From positions 1 through 29,278 of the forward strand of contig LKUH01000372.1 in NCBI GenBank assembly GCA_001412425.1: a DNA stretch of 29,278 nucleotides, in the 5' to 3' direction. Position numbers and translations under genes: made by a program. The notes below the pieces were generated by a model. It was not told the DNA's origin and did not search any database. It was given only the letters and a program-made list of their open reading frames with translations. Origin of the DNA: Candidatus Cloacimonas sp. SDB (GTDB lineage Bacteria; Cloacimonadota; Cloacimonadia; Cloacimonadales; TCS61). The stretch's first letter is position 1, and each line of letters starts with the position of its first letter. Positions 1 to 13,000 of this stretch are shown here, one piece after another.

Positions 1-1085
1 GCCAATACATTTACAATTGAACCGAGATTGAATTGAGCACCATTTTCAGGTGAAATAAATTCAACTGTCGGTGATTCAGTGTCAATACCGTAAGTCTGGC
101 TGCTTACTGTTGATCCGCCAAAGATGTTGGTTGCTTCTACCTGAAGGACCACTCCAGTGTAAGCAGATGGAATATTAGCGCCAAGATTAACCTCATAGAT
201 ACCATCTTCCTGATATGACAGAGTCTGAGGTCCTTGGAGAATTTCCATTCCAGGTACACCATAGAAGGTTACTACTACACCATCTTCTGCTATGGCAACA
301 CCTGAGCCAGGATGTACTTCAAAGGTGAATGGTTCTGTATTATTCGCAGGATTAAACCACCAGCCACCATTAAATGGATGGAAGGTAATTGACGGTGCCG
401 GAGATTGTACGGTGAAGGTAAGGTTGATATTAGTAACATTACCGACATTGTCGATTACTTCTAGCATACAGTTATAATCACCAACCTGCAGATTTTCAGG
501 TTCAATTACAGTTTCAACATAACCACCGATTGAACCACTGTAGATCTCAGTAACTCCATCAGGTGGAGTAATGAACAATCTACTTGAAGCTATTCCTGAT
601 CCATTACCTCTAAGATTAAGTTTAGCAGCACTGATCTGTACATCTTTAGAATCTTTTCTGTCTTCCGGTTCAACATCAGTAAATGTAGCTATCACATGAA
701 TTGCATTGGTTAAACCGAATACCTGTCCATCTTCCGGTGAAGTGAACTGTGCAATTGGCGGCACACTATCAACACCGTAAGACTGATTACCTTCAGATTG
801 ATCTCCAAAGATAGTAGTAGCAGATACTTCTAATCTGGCTGCTTCCTGATCAGAGTCGATTATACCAGCGTTAATGACAACATTGTAAATGCCGTATTCA
901 TCTGGTGATATCGTCGTCGGACCCTGAATTACTATGCTGTCAGGTTCCTGATATACATTAACTACTACACCGTCAAATGCTACAGGACAACCTTCGATAG
1001 TATCAACTGTGAACTGGAGGGTATTTGCATCGTGAGGATTCAACCACCAGCCAGCCTCAGGTTCTATGAAGCTTATTGTCGGAGC
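1..1085 (-). repeat. Tandem duplication of a ~229-residue unit in the giant protein
   Basis: Two paralogous units lie head to tail. The first starts at the Ala codon at 1085 (APTISFIEP) and the second at 398 (APSITFHPF), 687 nt or 229 codons apart. Shared landmarks in order are: a Gly-Trp-Trp-x-Asn-Pro turn (AGWWLNP / GGWWFNP), a DGVVV strand, an IQGP / LQGP turn, a DEYGIYNV / QEDGIYEV strand, an ATTIFG / ATNIFG strand, a QSYGVDSVPP / QTYGIDTESP linker, and a TSPEDGQ / ISPENGA start of the next Ig fold. The second unit is cut by the window edge about 133 codons in. Each unit appears to hold two beta-sandwich domains, the second ending in a DNVGNVT-type strand. Confidence 0.85.
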
Positions 1086-4000
1086 TACACCCAGAATTTC
1101 AAATTCAAAGGATCCATAGCCCACATTTCCTGCTATATCATAGACACTGGCAATAACCACATAATGTCCAGGATTCAACCATTCATCCGGAGCATATTGC
1201 CACGTTCCAGCTGTTATAGTTAAGGTACCTGTTTCATCCGTTAGTTCAATACCATTGAGGGTAACGATAATATTTTCGATATCAACTCCAGAGGCACCAG
1301 AGTATATTATGCAATCACCACAATTTCCGTCACCAACAACAATAGGCATTGGAATATCTTCATATCCAACAGCTATCACAACTTCCTGACCGTAAAGCAA
1401 TGTATCAGGGTAGAAATCGATCGGATCTTCATCAATAATTGAAGGTTCACCAACCCAGTAAGTACCCGAGGAATCAGATACCCACATACCATCCTGAACA
1501 CCATTGTTGTTCCAGTCATCAAAGTCTCCGTCGTCATTAATGCCGTTGATGGGATCTTCATTGAACAATCCATCACCATCATTATCCAGTGGATCACCCA
1601 CAGGTGAAATAGCCCATACTATTGGAGGAGCTACATCAACAATGTAAGGTACAACGTTGTATCCTAAATACCACGGTGTTTCTATATTAACATTGTTGAT
1701 TGCCCACCACTGAGCATAAACTTCGTTTACGTCTGCAGTGTCCAGCAGAACAGTGGTCAGGTCATCAAGTGTGATTGTATATTCAACATGATACCACTGA
1801 TTGACTTCATCCCAGGTTATATCAAGGCTTGGATAAGGAACTATAATGTGTTCTTCCGGATTATCAACATCTTCCGGATTATACAGTCTCAGTTCAATCC
1901 ACTCCATAACTACATCTGTTTCAAGATCCCAGATGTTAGCCCAGATGGTCATTTCGTGTCTTATATATCCACCGCCGTCATTCTGAACCATAGGTTCGGT
2001 GGAATCTACATTAAATACAACTTCGGTTGAACTGGTATAGCCCAGTACATCTACGAATACTTCGAGTACATGGCCCATACCGTTATTATGAGTTTCCAGA
2101 TATTCATCATTGATCAAGTCAACGTGGAATATTCCGGATACAGGATTGATCACGATCGGCATTCCGACCCACTCAGGATCAACAACACCGTCATTAACGA
2201 TTCTTATACCATTCAGGTAAACATCGATAACGGCTTCAGGATCTACTTCATATTCGCCTTCATATTCCATAACAAAGGTTCTGAAGGAGAAATCGATTCC
2301 TTCATCAACAAAGATTGAATCGATTCTGCTTTCATACCAGCCGTAATAGTAGTATTCCCAATCGTAAGAAGTCCAGAGGTCATTACCATTCCACCATTCG
2401 TTGTTGACGTTTACGTATTCAACTTCCGGTGAGAAGTCATAGTTCTGTACCAGAGTATAGAACCCGGTTTCAATACCGAATTCAAATGTGGCACCGATGA
2501 TTTCTCCGCCTTCATAGATGAATTCAGCCGGAACAATTTCATCCCAGGAGAACATCCAAGGATCACGATCTCCACCACCCTGGCCTTGTCCATGTGTCCA
2601 AGCCATATAGACCGGAACATCAGGATCGATCTGAGCAATTCCATCAACGAAATAGAAGTTGAATGTGCTGATAGAATGATTCTGTCCTAATTCACCTCTA
2701 ATAACTTCCTGACGTGAAATAGGAACGAAGGGCATTTCAACTGGGATATAATCATCTTCCAGTACGGATTCGAAGTAAAGGTAACCGGCTCCACCATTAG
2801 CTGGAATAGTTAAATCCATAACCCCATCTTCAGAAGTCATTGTACCAAGACCACCCTGACCGGAGATCGGATGTACTTCGATGATTGCTCTGTTCAGGTT
2901 AATTGCATAACCATTCAGAGGATCTACGGAAGCAGACCACATTGTCAGTGTATTACCGAACTCATCATCCATATAATTAAGTATATCAGTATCACAAGTT
3001 AAGGATTCAAAAGTGAATTGATCATCAGCCAATTGGTGAGGAATCAGTAATTCAACTTCAGTATCCTGATCATTATTATCATTAACTTCATTCATACCCA
3101 GCATAAATGGTACTCTCTCGCCCGGCTGGATCGTGGCTCTTGCCACATCTCTGTAGAAGAAACGTACATCTTCATTTGTTGTTCCATCGGCCAGATCAAA
3201 TATACCACCCTGATCAGGTGTGTAATAGTACTGAACAGCTAATTCTGGTTCGATTGTAGATCTTACCAGATCACCCTGAGAGTTTTCATAATAAGCAACT
3301 GCACGGATCGCAGATGTTATCATGTTATCAGCATTGAATAAACCTCTCCAGAGTTCTGTTCCTTCATCATCTTCTTCGAACATAGGTGAAGTTGCAAATG
3401 TAAATGGTATCCATTGATCACCACTCAGATATTCGAACCATACTTCTACAGTTTCTCTATCCTGGCAGTCTCTGGTAACAGCATACAGATGATCATGGTT
3501 TTCAACTTCATAATCAAAGTCAAAACCGACAATTACTGCATAAGGATCCATAACTGGTACTATTGCTATTGTTACAATGTCTTCTGCCCAGTTTCCAGCT
3601 CCATCGTAGGCAACTACTGTAAGTTCATATTCACCAATTGGAACACCAGTAGTATTCCAGACATTAGTTGTATATGGTTCTTCATAAACGACATCAATCA
3701 GGAAGTCATCTATGTAGAATTCAACCATTTCAACACCGCAGGCGAATGGATATTCTTCTGGATGTTCAAATGCCATAGCAGTAAATACTGGAGTTGTTGA
3801 CAGAACAATTTCAACAGGCGGATCGAACGGATAGATCACATCATCAATCTGACTTACGAATACTACCGGCGCAACAATGTCGAACAATGTTCCACCATCT
3901 ATTTCTTCAATTTCATTGAGTTTTGCTGTATTGGCTTCAGGAATTGCTACATCAGCATAGTGTAATCTGAAGTCATATACTTCACCATTGATGAATTGAT

Positions 4001-7000
4001 CTGCAACATCGGTTACCTGGAAGAACCAGTATCCACCATCATAACCGAATTCAACACTATCATCAACAACTGCCCAAGCTTCTTCAATATCAGCCTGATC
4101 AGCTATTACATATTCAAATACTACAGCTGTGTGATCAAGATCAGCTGGAAGTTCAGCAAACTCAACTCTAATAATATCACCATTGATACAGCTTGGAATC
4201 ACAACAACAGGAGCTCCCAGAGCTGGAGGTGTATGATCTATGTAGAGGGTAGCCCAGTACAGCGGTTCTTCCCAGATATTTTCAGGATCTGAGACCGGTA
4301 CTACGCCAACTTCTACCCAACCTTCTTCCAGTTCGGTTACATCCCATACATCGTAAGCTGCATCATTATTATCTCCCGTAACAGGTACAACTGGATCATC
4401 TGCATCGATAAGGTTCCATTCTAAATCACCATCATATCTGTATTTGAGAGCAACGTTAACCACAAGATCCGGTTCAGCATTACCAAGCAGTAATACATCA
4501 AGACCAACTTCGCCGTTAATGTGCATGTTAGGTACATAAGGAGCTCCATCTACGTGGGTGATCAACATTTCCAGGGTTTCAGCATCGAATACCAGTCTGG
4601 AAACTGATGAATCGTGTGTCAGACCTACCATATCGGTAACGACAACTGTAAATTCTAATTCAGATCCGTAATTAATATCTTCCGGAACTGTGAATTCAAC
4701 GGTTTCACCGCCACCAGGAATTACTATTGCGTCAGCGCCATCAACAGTGTAAGTATAATCATAACCGGCAATCATAATGTTGTCAGCAGCATTCGCTGTT
4801 AACAGATAAGTTTCCCCTCTTTGCAGATACATTACTTCTTCATTAGCCAGAGTTGTAATTGTAAGAGCACTGGTAGGAGCTACTGTATCTATATAGAATG
4901 GAATACTGATTTCTGACATATTATCAGCTGTATCCCATACCTGCATATCAACACTGTATTCACCGTTTTCAAATTCACTGATATCCCAGCTTTCACCGTA
5001 ATTTGTATAGATATATTCATACGGGTTGGTAGCTGCTTCATCTGTGAACCATACTTCTTCAAGCAAGTGAGTTGTTCTTTCGCCTGCATCAGTGTAGCTT
5101 AAGTAAATACGATGCAGATCATTCATGTCTTCTATGTACTCACCGTCGAGTTCATAATATTCAGCAGCAATCAGAGCCTTAATTGAATCGATAGCTGTTA
5201 TTTGTGCATTATTGATGTAAGGCCAGTTAGGTACGATAGCCCTATCACCATTTTCTATAAATTCATGGAAACTGATATCCAGAATTTCCGGAGGTGTTAC
5301 ATCAACGATTGGCAACTGTACATACAGACCCATGTCGAAGATATCCTGTTCGTCAGGTTGATCATATCTACCTCCACCGCCCAGGTAATCTGCTATGGCG
5401 ATGATCTGAATTTCCAGTCCGGGAACCATTGTATTGTGAATCAGCCAATTGTTAAGATATAATGGTACTTCGCCATCGGCATCAGCACCGATTTCAAACC
5501 ATTCATCATTTGGCCATTCTCCTTCTTCATCAGAGTATCTGTATTTGAAGGTTAATCCAGTAAATGCTTCCGGATAATCTGAAATAGCTGTTAAGTTGTA
5601 GTAGCCACCACGAACCAGTTCACTGGCAGCTTCTTCACCATCCCAAACATAAACAGCAGGATAATCCTGGTAATCAGCTTTATGAACAGTTACTATCCAG
5701 GGATCATCATCTGCCAGGCCAGCCATATCAATAGCTATAGCCCTGATCAGATGATCACCATTTTCTAATTCGTTCATATCCCAGTTCCATTGATACAGAT
5801 AGCTGTCAGGATATTCATAAGGAGGTTCTGTCTCAAGAACTCCTTCTTCATCAATTCCCAATTCAACCCATTCCTCTAATTCTGGATCGAACCATTCGAA
5901 AATAACATTATCAGCAAAATCAACACTAGTTGGCACATAAGCATCAATCATAGCCCAATGACCAGTTACCCAGACATCCGGTTGTTCTTCATCCTGCCAG
6001 TCAACCATGTTATCCTGAACTTCCAGGATTCGAGCTTTGGTAACCTCTGTATCGTACAGTATAATGCTGTATTCACATTCTGAAGTTGTGGAATTATTGT
6101 AGTAGTCAGTCAGGGTGAATTCGATATAGATATCTTCATAGAGATAATCAGCAAATACATCCGGTATCCAATCAAACCAGATGTCACCTTCTCCATCAAT
6201 TACACCTTCTACGAATTCTTCCATATCAGCGGTGAACAATCTCATTTCAACTGTTTCAATACCCAGGTACCAGGATAATGTATCGTTTACACCATCATCA
6301 TACCAGTTCATATCTCCCATTGGAAGAACGAATTGGATCATTTCACCATCAGCAACATCATACCATTCAGTTTGATATTCTTCAGTTACATGTTCAAGAG
6401 CGCATTCATATTCAGGTGCATCATTATCGATTACTATATAATAGTAGTAGTAAGTTTCAGTGTTGCCTGCAAAGTCGGTAAGGATGATCTCAAGTTCGTA
6501 TTCATCACTAACTGCATTTTCATCATTCATGTCGAATACGAAGTTATCTTCTAATGTTCCAGTTAAGTCGTAGGAATTTTCACCTAGATCATAACCGTCA
6601 AATATCCTGGTAAATTCATCAGCTACTAGATTAACATCCACACTGGCAATATCAATTAAACCATGATTTTCATCAGCAATGTATTCAACCATTGTTCTTA
6701 CACTGTCTACTCTGTAATCAAGTACGGATTCAACTAGAGTTCCGTCCCAGATCTCAATGTCAATAAGAGTGGTTAACAATGGGTCAACAGCCAGCATTGG
6801 AACTGTGTTGTCATAGTAGAACATATATTCAAGTACCGTATCGTTAGTTTCAAAATCCTCTACAAAGGCACGCAGATAGTAGGTCATGTCTTCTTCGTAG
6901 GGTAGTGTCCAGTTAAATACATAAGGTGTTGGATCAGAACCATCATTTATTAAGGTGTTAATATTATGCCATTCTCCACCTTCGATCATATATTCGAGGG

Positions 7001-10000
7001 TAACATTTGATACATCATCAGGATGTGTTACACTTACGACAATGTCACCATCATAATATTCATTAGCGAAGAAGTTAGTGAAACCAGTCGGTCCGAAACC
7101 ACCAACTGTATCTATTTGGGCAATTGGACCAGTATCATCATTCAGCAATACCGGAGTTTCAATAAACAGCTCATCATCAGTATCAGTTACATTTCCAACG
7201 CGATCGTAAGCTATAACATAGATAAAGTAGTATCCTTCAGGAATCATTCCTGGTTCACGGGTGCCCTGATCAAGATTAATATCCCAGGTTGCAGTGGCGA
7301 CACCATCTACTACTTCAACGCCCGTTGCTATCTCACCATGTGTAGTATCGTGATGTGCATAGAAGAAGAAATCTGCCAGTACGGCATCATCCAGGTAATC
7401 CGGGGTAATATCAACTGCAACAAGATCGATCATGCCATCGGACGGCATATCAACCACCCAGTTAGGACCAGACTGCGGTAGGCCATTAATGGTAGTAACA
7501 TGCATGTAAGGTTCACTACCGTCGATTTCTACCATTATCTCATTAGAGTAACTTACGTTACCTGCCTGATCATGACTCCATGTTCTGAAGTAGAAATTAG
7601 CATTAGCTTCATCCGGTTCATCTACATAGCCATCACCATCATTGTCAATATTGTCTTCTAACGGATTTATAAATGCAGTATCATAATTCATGAATAATGA
7701 ATCAGGAGTAGCATACATTGTGTTTGCACCGAAGTTGAACCATTGACGGAATTCTGTGCCAGGGGCTTCAACTGAGACTTCATATTCAACCACAATATAA
7801 TCGTTGTCGAAATCAAGTAAACCGTCCACATCCGTCACGAATGGAATTGGCTCTCCATTGTACTGGTAAACAGGTACTTCTTCATCATTTGCTACAATAT
7901 CAAGATAGAGTTCCGGAGGTGTGTTGTCAATCTGATAAGCTTCTGTTAGAGCACCTCTCGAATCAAAATCTGGAGTCCAGGGAACAGCTCTGAAGTAATA
8001 CAAGCCATCTACAAGTCTCAGTTCTCTGGTATCGAATGGAATCATGTTTTCAACTATCTCAATATCATGATATTCATGACCATCTCCAGGAATCATCGGT
8101 TCACCCTGATCTATAACACCATTATCATTAAGGTCTATATAGAACTCAAATGAGCCATATTGATCGACTGCAAGTTCGATCGTCTTAGTCCAGGCACCCA
8201 TTGGTCCGTCATCAGGATCGAAATCTCCAAATGGATCATCAACTTCGATGTTGTTCATGTCAGCAATTTCTTCTCCATCATGATAGATATGGATACCGGG
8301 AACATAAGGAAGATCATTGAACCAGGGCAGTTCATGCCTGTAGATGTGGAAAGTGAATGGTTCATATCCGTCCAGTTGTTCATAAGGAACTGTTTCGATA
8401 TCTGTCCAGCTATGTCCGTCTGGGGCATACTGGAATGTTAAGTATTCAACCGGTTTATCTGCCGGATTTTCAGTTACCACAGCACCGATATTGACGATTT
8501 CGCTCATGAAAGGATGGGGAGGTTGTACAATCTCAGTTATAACAGGATCATCGTTAATCACGATAACTCGCAGATCCCACATTGCTGCAAATTCATCCAG
8601 ATCAATCATATCATCATAATATCCTTCCGGATCAGTACGTAAAGATTCAAGCGGCATATTACCTTCGATATTGCCGCGTGTATCCTGAGCAACAAAGGCA
8701 AAGTAATGCATAACATCATCAGGATAAGCACCATCCAGCAGAATTTCAAAATGGAACCAGCCGTCCGGATCAATTTCATGATCATAACCCTTAATTGCTA
8801 ATCCAGCAGTTGGTCCTTCTTCATCACCTGTTGCATGATATAATGTGATCGGCATTAATAGATCGCTGTCCTGACCTGGAAGTATATTGTAATAGGAGAG
8901 ATTTTCAATTTCAGATTGATGTACTCTCATTTTCAGTAAGGCATCTTCAGTTCCATCAGGATTATAAACGACCGTTATTGTATTATCTTCTTCATTCAGA
9001 AGGTAACCAAGATCGTGCCATTGCTGATAGAGAGAAGGTGTTGCATTATCGTATTCCGGCAGTCCTCGGTAAGATACTTCTGTGATTGGAGCAGATGGAG
9101 CCTGGTTGTCTACATAAACCATTGTAGGTTCTGCATCTGCCCAGTTTCCTCTAGCATCCTGTACTTCAGCTGTTACATATACCCAGCCTTCCATATTGTA
9201 AACATCGAGTTCATCCAGAACATAAGTGTACCAGTCATTATACCAGTAAGCTCTTGTGTTACCAATTTCATTAACCACTTCAGGTGGATAGATTGTTTCA
9301 AAGTAAGTCCAATTTCCTGCACCATCATAGCTCCACTTGAACTTGAGCCCATGATCCAGGCCGAGATCATATCCTTGTGCCCATTCGTCAGCAGCGTTTC
9401 CTTCTTCAGGAACTATTACAGTAATATCATCTACTGCGTTACCCTGAAGTACCTCAGTTACTTCTGCCATATAAGCTTCAGGAGCAACATAATCTACTCT
9501 GATGCTTTCTTCCGGATCCTGACCTTGTCTTAATTCATTGTAGACAAATTCAAATCCGGCGAAATCAGTTAACTGCAGATAGAATACATAAGTATAATCA
9601 TTTATATCGTAGTCAGGTCCCATATAAACATCTTCTGGAATGACCACTCTTATAACAGCTTCGTTTTCAATGATCTGCATTTCGTGAGGATAGATATGAT
9701 CTACATATTCCGGGAAGTCAGGATTAATAGCAGTGTCATTTGGCAGCGGAAGGTGTTCTTCAACCTTTTCGCCAGTCACGTTATCAATTATATCATAGAA
9801 GAATCCTGCTTCCAGGATCTCATCTACTACATAGATATGAGCATCTAATCTAAGGTTGATTATATTTTCGATCGGATTGAAGGGACCGTATTTACTTCCG
9901 TCAAGAATTACTACTGCGTCATCCCATTGCGGTAGATCGAAATTGTACATTGTCAGATCGGAATAAGCAGTACTTTGTGTATAAATAAATACCTGGAATG

Positions 10001-13000
10001 AATTCAATCCATCTTCTACATTACCAACTCGATCGTAACCTCTGGTAGTTATTGTATAAACACCAGGATTATCCAGAGCTAACTGACTCCAATCCCAGTA
10101 CCCGACGTAATAACCGGGTTGCGCTGGCAGTAGAGGCTGCATATAAGTATCAGTTATTTCTGTATAATAATCATTTGGGCCTTCAATGATGAAGTCAACT
10201 TTCCAGGCATCCGGCCAGTTAATATCAACATCACCATCACCGTTTGAATCATATTGAACTATAGCCCCGATAGTGCTGGTATTAGTAAAGTAATTCACAT
10301 AATCGAAATCATAAGCCAGATAATACATATCTTCTGAACTGTTGTAAAAATCATTATTTGTAATACCAGTCAAGGTTGGAGCTGGTCCTACATCATCCTG
10401 GACCATCCATCTGGTTGTATCACTGATAGTCTGACCAGAGTTACTTTTAACTGTAGTAACGATAAACCAGTAACGAGTATCAGTATTGAAGATTCCTTCA
10501 TCGTGTCTGTAGTTGTAAGCATTCACATGTTCCATAACGGCAGCGGGACTTATACCATACAGATAATCCCAATCCAGCATATGCCAGGTTGCTTCAAACG
10601 GAACTGTAGGATCAGGCATTCCTTCTATACTGGTAAGATGATCCATTGGGTCATCAGGAAGATCTGAGTATTGAACATCTCCAGCGGAAAGAACTTCATC
10701 ACCGTCTTCATCAAACCACAATTCGAAGCTTACACCAGTAACCATACCGAATTCATCATTCACTGTGGCACCTAAATAACCAATTTCATCACTCAGCATT
10801 AAAACATCACTTGCGCTTATCTCTTCGAAATTATGATTAAAGACGTGCAGTTCAACTTCTGCCGGTTGATGATTGTAGAAGAATGTTTTAGTATATTCTG
10901 CACTGTTACCGAGTAAGTCGGTAACTACAAATCTTAAGGTATAATATCCCGGAGCCAGGTTGTCTCCAGCCCAGCGTAATTCAGGATCCTCACCAAGAAC
11001 CAGTTTATGACCACTCCATTCTAATGGAATGATATCAGTGATCTGAGTTCCTTCAATTCCCTGACCTTCATATAGTTCAGCATAAGTTGTTAGGAATTCA
11101 GGATCCTCATCAACACCAACACCTGGAACAGGACCGTAAGGAAGAGCACCAGAACCTGTTATGATAGGATCTCTGAAACCAATCAGGATCTCATTCCAGT
11201 CAGAATAAACGATTATAACGTCGTTCATATCATAGGGCATAGCGCCATCAAAGCTGATAGATTGAACTATCGGAGCCATGTTGTCAACACTGAACTGCAG
11301 GCTACCCATGATCTGATGATTAAAGATGTTTTCTGTATGAACTTCCAGATCATAAACTCCATCAGTTAAGAGTTCATACTGGCCTTCCATACTTATTACT
11401 ATAGTATCGTCCACCATATGGAATTCATGCGGGAACGGATACCAGTTGTTAAATACATGATGGTTAACTTCCAGATACAGCGGATCGAAGAGAATACCTT
11501 CGTGCATGGCATCAAATGGAAGTTCAACATCATTGTCGATATTATCATAACCCATTACAGAATGTTCAACGAAGAATTCCAGATACGGGTTAACTGTGTA
11601 CCAGTAACCACCCTGATTAACAAAATTATCATTAGGATACATGTGTACCAGGAAGGATTCATATTCATCCTGACCATATAATGGTCTTGCACCGTTGGTG
11701 TAGTTTTCTCTGAACACAAAGGTTGTATTTACAGGATAAGGTACTTCTGTTACATTACCAACGTTGTCGGTAAGGATTACAAATACATTATCATTCCAGG
11801 AAACATTGTGATTAGCGTTTTCATACCATGATGGTACTAAGGGAATTAATGCAGAATTGTAAATATCAGAATCAAACGGGAAAGTAAATTCTTCAGTTGC
11901 TCTGCTGCCATCAGGCTCAACAATATAAGAATCAGAACCACCGAATTCAGACCAGTCAGTTAGTATTTCCATGATACCAGATACATCGTCATAGATCAAA
12001 TGCATCTTGGCATCTTCATCCCAGATAGAGTTATCATTATAAAAAGGAACTATAGTTCTGTTAGGTTCATGGTTTTCACCATAGGTATAAGTGTTTTCAT
12101 CAATTCTTGGTGCCAGGTCGTCAACCAGTATATCAGCAGAGTTCCAACTGAAGGTTTCAGCATAGATGTTTCTGGCATTGAACTGAATATTAACGAATTG
12201 ATCTTCGGTATCTTCATACAACGTCAGCATGTCTTCATGAAGATCAACAGATTCGAAATACCAGTAACACTCGGCTGTATCATCGACAAGTTCGATATCA
12301 TCCGCATAAATCGGGCTAGATGAATCGAAGAAATTAAAGACACCGTTATTCTGAACTGAGAACCATTGACTTACATCTAACGGAATTGCTCGGTCAATTA
12401 CCATAAGCCAATGTGTGCTGTCCGGATATTCACCCAGCAGATTGGTGAAGGTTGCCCAGATCTCAACTGTACCATCAGGATTGATAGTCCAGTCAACACC
12501 ATTGGTGCTGACCATTGTATCGGTGATCTCGACATCAGCTTCATCAACAAAAAGTTCTACTGTATAGTTATCATTAAATACATCAAAGGCATCAAACGGA
12601 TGTCTTATTGTATAGGCTGTAATATCAACAACTGTACCTCTGACGGGGAGTACCGGAGCTTCCATCACGTAAGTACCTACCCAGAGGTTAGTGTTAGATC
12701 CATCCTCAACCAGGACTATATCAGAGTGAGGTATGGGTGTATAAGCATCACCGCCCAGCGGGCTCAGGTCTAACCAGAGGTCATTTATGTAAGCTTCATA
12801 TTCTGCTCTTACATAGACCTTGAAGGTAATTTCTGCATTTTCACCTTCAGCTGCACTGAATCCTATACCAGGAATGGTCTCTTCAATTCTGTCCATTGTG
12901 TAGGGGCAGCCATCCATATCAGCAACAAATACTGGATTCGGGAAGTCACCGGCGATGATCTCAATTCCCCTGATAACAGGAACAATAGGACCATCTTGAG

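Noticed and set aside
2700..2720. An ACGTGAAAT half-match to the parS palindrome near 2710
   Set aside because: Only one half is present, the other arm does not match, and it lies within the giant coding sequence; treated as chance.
7023..9533. Plus-strand open frames of 150-170 codons (7023-7481, 9015-9533) inside the giant gene, and others like them such as 14634-15128
   Set aside because: They lie antisense to the giant coding frame, have low-complexity Ile/Ser/Tyr/Cys-rich products with no recognisable domain, and lack convincing ribosome sites. They are by-products of the giant gene's codon use.
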